64,000 bases of DNA from Tilletia caries. Lineage: Eukaryota > Basidiomycota > Exobasidiomycetes > Tilletiales > Tilletiaceae. The translations under genes and the position numbers were made by a program. This document shows, piece by piece, positions 54,505 through 64,000 of the stretch. Below the pieces are notes generated by a model. The model made no database searches. It saw only the letters and a program-made list of their open reading frames with translations, and had not been told where the DNA came from. The stretch lies in the NCBI GenBank assembly GCA_032718865.1, contig JALUTQ010000026.1:1088381-1152380 (forward strand). The letters run 5' to 3'. Within the stretch, counting starts at the first letter, position 1, and every line of letters begins with the position of its first letter.

Positions 54505-54585
54505 ACCATACGCGGATTCGAACAAGGGACTTGGAGTGATACAGGAATCAAACTTCCTACCACTGGTCCATAGTCCCCGCCGAAT
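54505..54585 (-). other. tRNA-like sequence in the P1 3' region
   Basis: Minus strand: GGGGACTATGGACCAGTGG (A-box-like TGGACCAGTGG) and, 50 nt on, TTGTTCGAATCC (B-box-like). The stems do not pair as in a working tRNA. Homologous copies lie near 57,335-57,410 and 61,575-61,655. Confidence 0.4.
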
Positions 54586-54664
54586 TTGTTAAACTACTTA
54601 CCCTCAAGCACTCATATACTACATTCCTACTAAGTTTATAGTATCCATATGGTACTTTCTTAAG

Positions 54665-56254
54665 TTAAGAGTTAACAATGTTATCCTTAAACCTTTCTAT
54701 GGTCTCTTTGTTCTTACGGTTGAATAAGTCTCCTAGAGCGGGAGGTTTACTTTGGCTATGTATGACTCTAGTGTTAGTTGGAAGAAATTCTAGACTTTCC
54801 CAAGTCGTTAGAATAGCATCCCATACTGTCTTCATGTTAGTACCTTCCCATAAGGGATTATATGTACTCTTAAAGATGAGAGTTTCAACCTTGTCTTTCT
54901 CAGTTGGAGTACACTCTGTCTTCCCTGTTAAGGTGAATGCACGAGTGTTCTGATAATCGACCGTTAGGAAGACTTTGTTGAGGAACCCGTGAGGGTAACC
55001 TCGTGCACGCAGTCTAAGATAGAACTTTTTTTCCGTATCTCTAAGAAGCTGTTCAATTCTGAGCAGTTCCTTACATGTCGTAGCAGTTCAGCTTTTTATC
55101 CATGCTTTCTTAACATGTAGTGGATGATACGAGGACCATGGTATATACTGGTATGCATTCATGGGCTTTTTGATATGTTTTTTTGTTAGGAGTTGAATGT
55201 TGTCTTTAACTTTAGCAGTTACGACTTCAACATCTAAGAAGGTCATTGAGCTTTTTTTGAAACATTCCAGGTGAACTTAAAGTTACTATGCTCGCTTTCA
55301 AAGTTATCGATGAAGTTTTTGTGGAGAGTCTTTGTTGCCTCTGACTACCACAAAGATGTCATCAAGATACCTGCCATAGTACTTTATGTTCTGTCCCTGT
55401 CCCGAGTTAGTCTGAGATGTCCCAGTATACTCGGCTTCTGCCATAACCAAGTTGGCATACATGGGAGCACACGAGGTGCCCATGGCTGTGCCTTTAACTT
55501 GTAGGTAGTACTTTCCCATAAAGGTAAAGTAGTTATTACGAAGAATCTTTTTCTAGTAATTTTTAGTACTAGAGTTATGGTCTCTATAGGCAGAGAGGAG
55601 CGTTTAAGTATATTTGCCATGCATTCTAGACCCCAGTCTGTAGGGATGCTAGGGTACATTGCTTCAACGTCTCCTGAAATCAGCCAGATGTCCTCTTCAG
55701 GGTCTGGAGATCCAATGGAAGTATATCTCATTGGCAGGGTTTGTAAGAAGGTAGTCGTGTCCTTAAGGATCCAAGGGTAGTCCTTGACTATGACCTTAAG
55801 TTTTTTTCTGCAACCCAGATTGATGCATTCGTATAGAATGTATTAAAGCTAGGCACTATAGGTCTTCCTAGGACAGGACTCTTATGTACTTTAGGAAGTA
55901 ACTTAAAGTAAGGAAGGGATGATTCTACATCGGATCTCACAAGTAGCCACTTACGTTCCTGAAGGGTCAAGGACCCTCCAAGTTTGTAAATGGTTTCCTT
56001 GATCCATCTTCTGTCATCTAACCAATCTGGTTCTTCCACTTCCTTGTAAACTGCCTTGTCGGTCAGTTGTCTTAAGGCTTCTTTATAGTACCACTCGACC
56101 GGTACGATTGCCATACCCATATTCTTATCTGTAGGTAGAATTAGTAAGGACTCTTCTCTTAAGAAGATGTCCAGGGTCTTTATGGCATGTATCGGTGGGT
56201 TAGGCCGAGTGAGTTTCTTACTCATTAAAGATTCTAAGATGGCATAGCCTTTGC
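54665..56254 (-). pseudogene. Penelope-type reverse transcriptase, P1, 5'-truncated and frameshifted
   Basis: Reading from 56254 leftward: LPTDKNMGMAIVPVEWYYKE, FKLLPKVHKSPVLGRPIVPS, WLISGDVEAMYPSIPTDWGL (motif A), VKGTAMGTSCAPMYANLVMA (motif B), YYGRYLDDIFVVV (catalytic YLDD, about 55,360), then thumb motifs AYQYIPWSSYHPLHVKKAWI and RARGYPHGFLNKVF. The C-terminus is PPALGDLFNRKNKE with the stop at 54665-54667. The GTAMGTSCAP...YLDDIF combination is typical of Penelope RTs, which are related to telomerase RT. Several single-base shifts in homopolymers break the frame. The N-terminus is missing because the copy is truncated at tract 2. Confidence 0.88.
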
Positions 56255-56328
56255 TTAGGGTTAGGGTTAGGGGGTTAGGGTTAGGGTTAGGGTTAGGGTT
56301 AGGGTTAGGGTTAGGGTTAGGGTTAGAG
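56255..56328 (+). repeat. Telomeric (TTAGGG)n tract 2
   Basis: Twelve units, one expanded to TTAGGGGG, between the truncated 5' end of P1 and the 3' end of P2, in the same orientation as tract 1. Confidence 0.97.
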
Positions 56329-59300
56329 TAGAAGTGAAGTGACAACTTGAGGGAGACTTGAAGAGGAGTCGAGGATGGCGAGAGAGACGTGGCTACAGGT
56401 GCGCTTACTGTTTCGTCCTCAAAACTGGACTCTTCGACGTCGTCTTTATACCTTTTGGATCCCCTACGGGGACTTCTCTGATTTCTGTTGGGCATCCCTG
56501 TCAAGGTGCGCTTTCTACGGGGTTCTGATGTTCCGAAGACGCATCGCGCCCCAGAAAACTAAGTGAACTTGTCCCAACAGAAGAAAGAAGGGTAACTAAT
56601 TTGGGGGAGTCCCTCAAATTTCGATGTGGCGTTGTGGCTTTGGGGTGGTGCCCCAAATTAAGTGCCCTCGGCCTTTGGATCGAAGTACCCTTTTTCTCAG
56701 AATGATCCGTATGACCTTTCATCTCAGTGTCAGCCGATGGGTCTAGCTCCCTTTTTCAGTTCTCATTCGAGTACTGACGTGGCAGTGCTGGGTCTTAATC
56801 AGGAGACCGACGGATAGCCGATTACCACAGCCAAATTTGGGGGTGTGGACCTCAACCAAATTGGGGTCCTTCGGAGCTAAGTCGGTGATCTGTCATAAGT
56901 CTCAGGTAGCCAAGATGTGGGGATATAGGTCTCAGAGAGGTTTGTTTTCTTCTGTCTTTCTGTCTATGTCGATGGTCCCATATAGGATGGCGTCATCGTT
57001 CATTCTCCATTTGTAACTCTAAGTCATAAATGGATTCGCAGAAAGTACAAATCAGATTGTGTATAGCTTTCTAGTTACTAACCGGTGATCGCTCTTAGAA
57101 CTGTCTTTGTACTAGACTAGTTAATCGAGACGATACTTCTCTATGTATAAGGTGCTGGAACCTTACTAGCCATCGGTGTTCTACTTTTCGAAAATGTCAA
57201 TTTTTGGCATTACTAGGCCTAAGCCGTTCCCCTAAATAGGATATACCCGTCTGACCGACCCACTAAGGGGACTGCGGGAAAATAATGCCAAAAATCGTCG
57301 AAAAATCGGCGAAAAATTGACGACTACTTGCCGACGCAGGATTCGAACGAGGGACTCGAGTGATACAGGGAATCAAACTTCCTACCACTGGTCCATAGTC
57401 CCCGCCGAATTTGTTAAACTACTTACCCTCAAGCACTCATGTATGCTACATTCCTACTGAGTTTATAGTATCCATATGGTACTTTCTTAAGTTATGAGTT
57501 AACAATGTGTCCTTAAACCTTTCTATGGTCTCTTTGTTCTTACGGTTGAATAAGCGTCTCCTAGAGCGGGAGGTTTTACTTTAGCGCTGTATGACTCTGG
57601 TGTTAGTTTGGAAAGGAAATTCTGAGACTTTCCCAAGTCGTTGGAATAGCATCCATACTGTCTTCATGTTAGTACCTTCCCATAAGGGATTATATGCTCT
57701 TAAAGATGAGAGTTTCAACCTTGTCTTTCTCAGTTGGAGTACGCACCTCTGTCTTCCCTGTTAAGGTGAATGCACGAGTGTTCACGATAATCGACCGTTA
57801 AGGAAGACTTTGTTGAGGAACCCGTGAGGGTAACCTCGTGCACGCAGTCTAAGATAGAACTTTTTCCGTATCTCTAGAAGCTGCTTCAATTGCTGAGCAG
57901 TTCCTTACGTGTCGTAGCAGTTCAGCTTTTATCCATGCTTTCTGCCATGGCAGTGGATGATACGAGGGACCATGGTATATACTGGTTGCGTTCGTGGGCT
58001 TTTGATATGTCTTTTGTTAGGAGGTTGGATGTTGTCTTTAACTTTAGCAGTTACGACTTCAACATCTACGAAGGTCATTGAGCTGAAACATTCCAGGTAG
58101 AACTTAAAAGTTACTATGCTCGCTTTCAAAGTTATCGATGAAGTTTTGTGGAGAGTCTTTGTGTGCCTCCTTGTCTACCACAAAGATGTCATCAAGATGC
58201 CTGCCATAGTACTTTATGTTTCTGTCCCTGTCGAGTTAGTCTGGGGTGTCCCAGTATACTCGGCTTCTGCCACTCAACCAAGTTGGCATACATGCAGGAG
58301 CACACGAGGTGCCCATGGCTGTGCCTTTAACTTGTAGGTAGTACTTTCCCATAAAGAAGGTAAAGTAGTTATTACAGAAGAATCTTTTCTAGTAATTTTA
58401 GTACTAGGAGTTATGGTCTCTATAGGCAGAGAGGAGCGTTTAAAAGTGTATTTGCCATGCATTCTAGACCCCAGTCTGTGGGATGCTAGGAGTACATTGC
58501 TGCAACGTCATCTGACAGTCAGCTCAGATGTCACTCTTCAGGGTCTGGAGATCCAATGGAAGTATATCTCGTGGCAGGGTTTGCTAAGAAGGTAGTCGTG
58601 TCCTCAGGATCCAAAGGGTAGTCCTTGGCTATGACCTTAAGTTTTTCTGCAGCCAGATTGATGCATTCAAAGCATAGAATTGTATTAAAGCGGAGGCACT
58701 ATAGTCTTTCCTAGGACAGGACTCTTATGTACTTTGGGAAGTAACTTAAAGTAAGGAAGGGATGATTCTACATCGGATCTCACAAGTAGCCACTTACGTT
58801 CACAGAGAGGTCAAAGGACCCTCCGGAGTTTGTAAATGGTTTCCTTGGTCGTCTTCTGTCATCTAACCAATCTGGTTCTTCCACTTCCTTGTAAACTGCC
58901 TTGTCGGTCGGTTGTGCTCATGCTTCTTTATAGTACCACTCGACCGGTACGATTGCCTTTGCCCATATTCTTATCTGTATGGGTAGAATTAGTAAAGGAC
59001 TCTATCTTCTCTTAAGAAGATGTCCAGGGTCTTTATGGCATGTATCGGTGGAGGTTAGGCTCGAGTGAGTTTCTTACTCATTAAAGATTCTAAGATGGCA
59101 TAGCCTTTGCTAATTCCTTTTTCAAATTTAGCATTGCCCTTGGGTGCTTCGTGCGTGTAGCCACAATATGGAATTTAGGGTTAAATTGCTGCTTGTATTG
59201 ATTCTTTTGACAGTGGCTCCATTTCCATCTTGAGTCTTCGAACGAAGTCATATGAATTCTTCCAAAGTTCTTCCTTTAGTTAGAAATTGAATGAATTTCA

Positions 59301-60540
59301 TGTGTAAGAGATAATTCTCTGTACAGGGTGTGGGACCGGTGTCTTCGAAAGGTTATGGACTTGATCGTTGAAGGATCTTGAGTCGATATATTCCAGTGAG
59401 GAATGTCTTGCGAGGAACAGCGTTCGTTCTGAAAGGAGGCAGTAAAGAATTCCACTGGGTAAGTACTTATCTTTTGCTATCAAAGTTAGAAGGTACTGAC
59501 CAGTTGCCCTTAGGGACTTTGGACTTGTTCTGCCCGCCTTAGACTTGGCCTTGGTCTTTTGAACCTTTAGGCTTTTGTTGTCTGGCTTCTTCCCTTTGTG
59601 GACACTCGATTTTGCTTTGCCTTTTCCCTTGCCTTTGAATGGCTGAGCGCGGTGCTGGCTCTCGAAGTGCCTTTGGCAGCGAGCGGCTCCTTGACCAGTT
59701 CACCCAACTGCTTGTTGCAGCGATTTACCTCTTGGAGTGCAAGCTGAGCTTCATAGGCTTTCTGTTGCTTAGGTTCTTTAAATTCTTTTTCCTTAAGTGA
59801 TGACTTGTTAGCCGCTTGAAGGTAAAGTTTATCGAGGGTCTTTTAGCAAAGGTTGTACTTGAGGACCTCCACTTGCACCTCTGACGAGGGGAATGTCTGA
59901 TCCAGCATGATCCTTTCGAGGCACCTCAGCTCTGGCTTCCAGTGCACTACGATGAGGTTTGGGGAGGAGGGCCTGGGTAATCGCCCTCAATGACCAGCTG
60001 ATGGAAGCTTTTACCGTCTTCCTAGCCCGTCGATCAGAATGTTGAGGAGTGAACCTCGAAGCAGTTCTTCCTTCTTCTCAGCCATCCTTTCCTGAAGAGT
60101 TTGGAAAGCATCTGGGTTTGACTCCATGAGCTTTCGCTTACTAATCTGGAGAGGAGGAGAGTGCACTGTGCCTTTAGTGGCAGGAGGGAAGTGGTCTGGG
60201 CCTGGGGCCTTTGCACGTTCCAACGCGGCCAAGTTTTCCCTGGCCTTGAAGTATTTTGAATACACGGAGGACGCTCTTGCGAGGTGCTCTCTCGTGATAT
60301 TCTCAAGGTCGGGCGAGGCTCAGCTTAGCTGAAGCGGGTCCCGGGGATACTGCTTGTCGGATACCTTGATGGTAGTCCTGACCGCCTGAGCCACCGCATG
60401 GAGGTCCTTCGACGTCCCGCGGCCGTGCCGAGATTGGTCACGTAGAGCTTGCGCTCGGGCGTGAGAGGATGTGAAAGGGAGAGGAGAGAGAGGAGTAGGA
60501 GAAGGGGGAACTACAACGTGCCTCATCAGCGTAAAGGTGT
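56329..60540 (-). mobile_element. Penelope-like element P2, longest copy
   Basis: Starts on tract 2 with the same 3' end as P1 and runs 4.2 kb, including a 5' coding region absent from P1. It ends where P3's 3' end begins, near 60,541. Confidence 0.85.
57492..60526 (-). pseudogene. Penelope-type RT with N-terminal extension, P2, many frameshifts
   Basis: The probable start is the ATG at 60526 (MRHVVVPPSPTPLSPLPFTS). Next come ARENLAALERAKAPGPDHFP and PDAFQTLQERMAEKKEELLR (about 60,240-60,060), a Lys-rich segment (about 59,650-59,530), and then RT motifs as in P1, ending at the stop 57492-57494. The frame is broken many times, by single-base and by 2-4 base insertions relative to P1. The N-terminal 600-700 codons have no recognised domain beyond the basic region. 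The full protein would be near 1,000 residues, longer than canonical Penelope RTs. Confidence 0.7.
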
Positions 60541-63500
60541 TGTCGAGGTGGAGTGGGGTGAAAGTAAGAAGTGAAGTGACAACGGCGAGGAGACTTGAAG
60601 AGGAGTCGAGGATGGCGAGTAAGACGTGGCTACAGGTGCGCTTGCTTTCGTTTCGTCCTCAAACTGGACTCTTCGAGGCGTCGTCTTTATACCTTTTGGA
60701 TCCCCTACGGGGAGCTTCTCTGATTTCTGTTGGGCATCCCTGTCAAGGTGCGCTTTCTGCGAGGGTTTCTACTGATGTTCCGAAGACGCATCGCGCCCGC
60801 AGGAAAACTAAGTGAACTTGTCCCAACAGAGAAGAAAGAAGGGGTAACTAATTTGGGGGAGTCCCTCAAATTTCGATGTGGCAGTTGTGGCTTTGGCAGT
60901 GCCCCCAAATTAAGTGCCCTCGGCGCTGGATCGAAGTACCCCTTTTTCTCAGAATGATCCGTGTGACCTTTCATCTCGGTGTCAGCCGATGGGTCCTAGC
61001 TCCCTCCAGGGGGTTCTCATTCGAGTACTGACGTGGCAGTGCTGGGTCTTAATCAGGAGACCGACGGATGGCCGAATTCGCCACAGCCAAATTTGTGTGT
61101 GGGGACCTCAACCAAATTGGGGTCCTTTCAGCTAAGTCGGTGATCTGTCATAAGTCTCAGGTAGCCGAGATGTGGGGATACGGGTCTCAAGAGAGGTTTG
61201 TTTCAGCTCTGTCTTTCTGTCTATGTCGATGGTCCCATATAGGATGGCGTCATCGTTCATTCTCCATTTGTAACTCTAAGTCATAAATGGATTCACAGAA
61301 AGTACAAATCGACTGTGTATGGCTTTCTAGTTACTAACCGGTGGTCGCTCTTAGAGCTGTCTTTTGTACTAGACTAGTTAATCGAGACGATACTTCTCTA
61401 TGTATAAGGTGCTGGAACGCTTATGCTAGCCATCGCTGATTGTTCTACTTTTTGAAAATGTCAATTTTTGGCATTGCTAGGCCTAAGCCGTTCCCTAAAT
61501 AGGATATACCCGTCTGAGGCGACCCACTAAAGGAGACTGCGGGGAAAATAATGCCATCGTCGATCGGCGAAAAATTGACGACCATCACGCGGATTCGAAC
61601 AAGGGACTTCTGGAGTGATGCAGGAATCAAAACTTCCTACCACTGGTCCATGGTCGCCGAATTTGTTAAAACTACTTACCCTCAAGCACTCGCCATACTA
61701 CATCCTACTAAGTTTATGGTATCCATATGGTACTTTCTTAAGTTAAGAGTTAACAATGTTATCCTTAAACCTTTCTCTGGTCTCTTTGTTCTTACGGTTG
61801 AATAAGTCCTCCTAGAGGCAGGAGAGTTTTACTTTGGCTATGTGTGACTCTAGTGTTGAGTTGGAAGAAATTCTGGGCCTTTTCAAGTCGATTAGAATAG
61901 CATCATACTGTCTTCTGCCATGTTAGTACCTTTCCCATGAGGGATTATATGTACTCTTAAAGATGAGAGTTTCAACCTTGTCTTTCTCAGTTGGAGTACA
62001 CTCTGTCTTCCCTGTTAAGGTGATGCACTGAGTGTTCTGAGAAGCAGTCGACCGTGGGGAAGACTTTGTTGAGGAACCCGTCGAGGGTAACCTCGTGCGC
62101 ATGATCTAAGATAGAACTTTTCCGTATCTCCCAGAAGCTGTTCAATTCTGAGCGGTTCCTTACATGTCGTAGCAGTTCAGCTTTTATCCATGCTTTCTTA
62201 ACATGTAAGTGGGATGATACGAGGACCATGAGCCATATACTGGTATGCATTCGTGGGCTTTTGATATGTCTTTTTGTTAAGGAGTTGAATGTTGTCTTTA
62301 ACTTTAGCAGTTACGACTTCAACATCTCGAAGGTCATTGAGCTTTTGAAACATTCCAGGTGAACTTGAGAGTTACTAACCTGCTCGCTTTCAAAGTTATC
62401 GATGAAGTTTTGTGGAGAGTCTTTGTTGCCTCTGACTACCACCAGAAAGTGTCATCAAGATACCTGCCATAGTACTATGTTCTGTCCCTGTCCCAAGGAG
62501 ATTAGTCTGAGATGTCCCAGTATATACTCGGCTTCTGCCATAACCAGGTTGGCATACATGGGAGCACTACGAGGTGCCATGGCTGTGCCTTTAACTTGTC
62601 GTAATACTTTCCCATAAAGGTAAAGTAGTTATTACGAAGAATCTTTTCTAGTAATTTTAGTACTAGAGTTATGGTCTCTCTAGGCAGAAGAGGGGCGTTT
62701 AAGTGTATTTGCCATGCATTCTAGACCCCAGTCTGTAGGGATGCTAGGGTACATTGCTTCAACGTACTCCTGAAATCAACCAGATGTCCTCTTCAGGGTC
62801 TGGAGATCCAGTGGAAGTATATCTCATTGGCAGGGTTTGTAAGAAGGTAGTCGTGTCCTTACAGGATCCAAGGGTAGTCCTTGGCTATGACCCTTAAGTT
62901 TTTCTGCAACAGATTGATGCATTCGTATAGAATGTATTAAAGCCTAGGCACTATATGGGTCTTCCTAAGGACAGGACTGCTTATGTACTTTGGGAAGTAA
63001 CTTAAAGTAAGGAAGGGATGATTCTACCATCGGATCTCACAAGTAGCCACTTACGTTCCTGAAGGGTCAAAGGACCCTCCCAAAGTTTGTGCATCGTTTC
63101 CTTGATCCATCTTCTGTCCATCTAACCAATCTGGTTCTTCCTGCTTTCCCTTGTAAACTGCCTTGGCGGTCAGTTGTCTTAAAGACTTCTTTATAGTACC
63201 ACTCGGCCGGTGCGTGCCATACCCATATTCTTATCTGTAGGTAGAATTAGTAAGGACTCTTCTCTTGAAAGTCGTCGAGGTCTTTACATGGCATGTATCG
63301 GTGGGTTAGGCCGAGTGAGTTTCTTACTCATTAAAGATTCTAGATGGCATAGCCTTTGCTAATTCCTTTTTCAAATTTAGCATTGCCCTTAGAGTGCTTC
63401 CGTGTTAGATACAATATGGAATTTAGGGTTAAATTCTTTCTTGTATTGATTCTTACGGTGATGCTCATTTCCATCTTAGTCTTCGAACTGAAGTCCCCAT

Positions 63501-64000
63501 ATGAATTCTTCCAAAGTTCTTCCTTTGGGTTAGGAGTGGGAATGAAATTTCATATTGCTTGAGAGATAATTCTCTGTACAGGGTGTGGGACCGAGGTGTC
63601 TTCGAAGGTTATGGACTTGATCGTTGAAGGATCTTGAGTCGATATATTCCAGTGAGGAATGTCTTGCGAGGAACAGCGTGTCGTTCTGAAAGGAGAGCAG
63701 TAAAGAAATTCCACTGGGTAAGTACTTATCTTTGCTATATCAAAGTTAGAAGGTACTGACCAGTTGCCCTTAGGGACTTTGGACTTGTTCTGCCGGGAGG
63801 CCTTAGACTTAGCCTTGGTCTTTTGAGCCTTTAGCTTTTTGTTGTCTGGCTTCTTCCCTTTGTGGGCCTCGATTTTGCTTGCACCTTTTCCCTTGCCTTT
63901 GAATGGCTGGGCCGGTGCTTTGCTTTTCAGAAGTGCCTTTAGCGAGCGACTCACTTGACCAGTTCACCAACTGCTTGTTGCAGCGATTTACCTTTTTCTT
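60541..64000 (-). mobile_element. Penelope-like element P3, runs off the window
   Basis: Third copy, with its 3' end AAAGTAAGAAGTGAAGTGAC at about 60,565. It joins P2 directly, with no TTAGGG between. It covers the 3' region, the RT and part of the N-terminal extension before the window ends. Confidence 0.85.
61743..64000 (-). pseudogene. Penelope-type RT, P3, partial and frameshifted
   Basis: The stop aligns with P1 and P2 (61743-61745). The thumb HVKKAWIKAELLRHVRNRSE is readable at about 62,200 and the Lys-rich N-terminal part is open from 63954 to 63550 (KGKGKGASKIEAHKGKKPDN...). The RT core between them is interrupted by numerous small indels, more than in P1. The 5' end is beyond the window. 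Confidence 0.7.

Larger units (their letters stand above)
53474..56254 (-). mobile_element. Penelope-like element P1 (endonuclease-lacking type), 5'-truncated
   Basis: A Penelope-like element with its coding strand on minus. Its 3' end (from AAAGTAAGAAGTGAAGTGAC) abuts telomere tract 1 and its 5' part is cut at CCTTTGC|TTAGGG. About 1.19 kb of 3' untranslated sequence (53474-54664) precedes the stop. No GIY-YIG endonuclease follows the RT thumb. Telomere-attached endonuclease-deficient Penelope elements (Athena, Coprina) are known from rotifers and basidiomycetes. Confidence 0.88.

Noticed and set aside
54505..54585. A functional tRNA gene on the minus strand in Penelope P1
   Set aside because: The T stem and acceptor stem do not pair, and the copies vary without compensation.
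53474..56254. Classifying the RT as LINE or LTR type
   Set aside because: Motif B GTAMGTSCAP with YLDDIF and the PKVHK segment are Penelope-type; no LINE endonuclease, LTR or integrase is present.
60500..60545. CTGATGAG on the minus strand upstream of the P2 ORF, like a hammerhead ribozyme core known from Penelope elements
   Set aside because: No matching GAAA core segment or supporting stems follow within reach, so only half of the motif is present.
1..64000. CRISPR array, rRNA operon or bacterial operon signals
   Set aside because: None seen; introns, TTAGGG repeats and transposon types are eukaryotic.

Overview
This looks like the end of a fungal chromosome, probably from a basidiomycete. 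The G+C is moderate to high, introns are short (about 70-100 nt, GT...AG), and the telomeric repeat is TTAGGG. Gene families present (Ngaro-like tyrosine-recombinase retrotransposon, chromodomain Ty3/gypsy, hAT elements, endonuclease-lacking Penelope-like elements, mycosporine-pathway genes) fit Basidiomycota, possibly a red-yeast-like Pucciniomycotina; the species is an inference. TTAGGG reads 5'->3' to the right, so the chromosome end lies to the right.

Layout. (1) 1-9.3 kb is a nest of retroelements: the 3' part of a chromodomain Ty3/gypsy element, a non-LTR (LINE) RNase H fragment, and a nearly full-length Ngaro/DIRS-like element (Gag, RT-RNase H, tyrosine recombinase). (2) 9.5-10.7 kb holds palindromic GGTCATATGACC repeats and the 5' part of a protein kinase gene. 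(3) From 10,705 onward a block of about 19.86 kb is repeated head to tail: unit 1 10,705-30,557, unit 2 30,558-50,417, unit 3 truncated 50,418-53,417. Each full unit holds a kinase pseudogene, a hAT transposase relic (minus strand), an unknown 465-aa gene, a minus-strand gene broken by a 273-278 bp MITE, an 807-codon hAT-like transposase in an element with matching terminal inverted repeats, a 1.67-kb arm B with a small cysteine-rich secreted protein, a 5.4-kb spacer (secreted-protein fragment, MysC-like ATP-grasp gene, truncated DDGS-like gene), and the same 1.67-kb arm inverted (B'). (4) Unit 3 stops abruptly inside the hAT flank at 53,417 and passes directly into (TTAGGG)n, as expected of a broken end healed by telomere addition. 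(5) 53.47-64 kb is a stack of three Penelope-like elements of the endonuclease-deficient, telomere-attached kind, coding strand minus, separated by a second (TTAGGG)n tract and by one direct element-to-element join.

How it works together. The coding content is mostly mobile DNA. The host-like genes (kinase, mycosporine-type ATP-grasp and DDGS, small secreted proteins) look like passengers in a subtelomeric amplification, and most are broken. The order of events I infer is: fold-back duplication creating B/B', tandem amplification of the 20-kb unit, breakage within the third unit, telomere addition, then repeated Penelope-type insertion onto the telomeric 3' end.

Caveat. Many differences between copies are homopolymer-length changes, and the last about 8 kb (Penelope copies 2 and 3) carries dense small indels. 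Some frameshifts may therefore be long-read sequencing error. Lesions shared by several units (kinase stop, DDGS stop and 5-bp insertion, B' frameshift) are more trustworthy.
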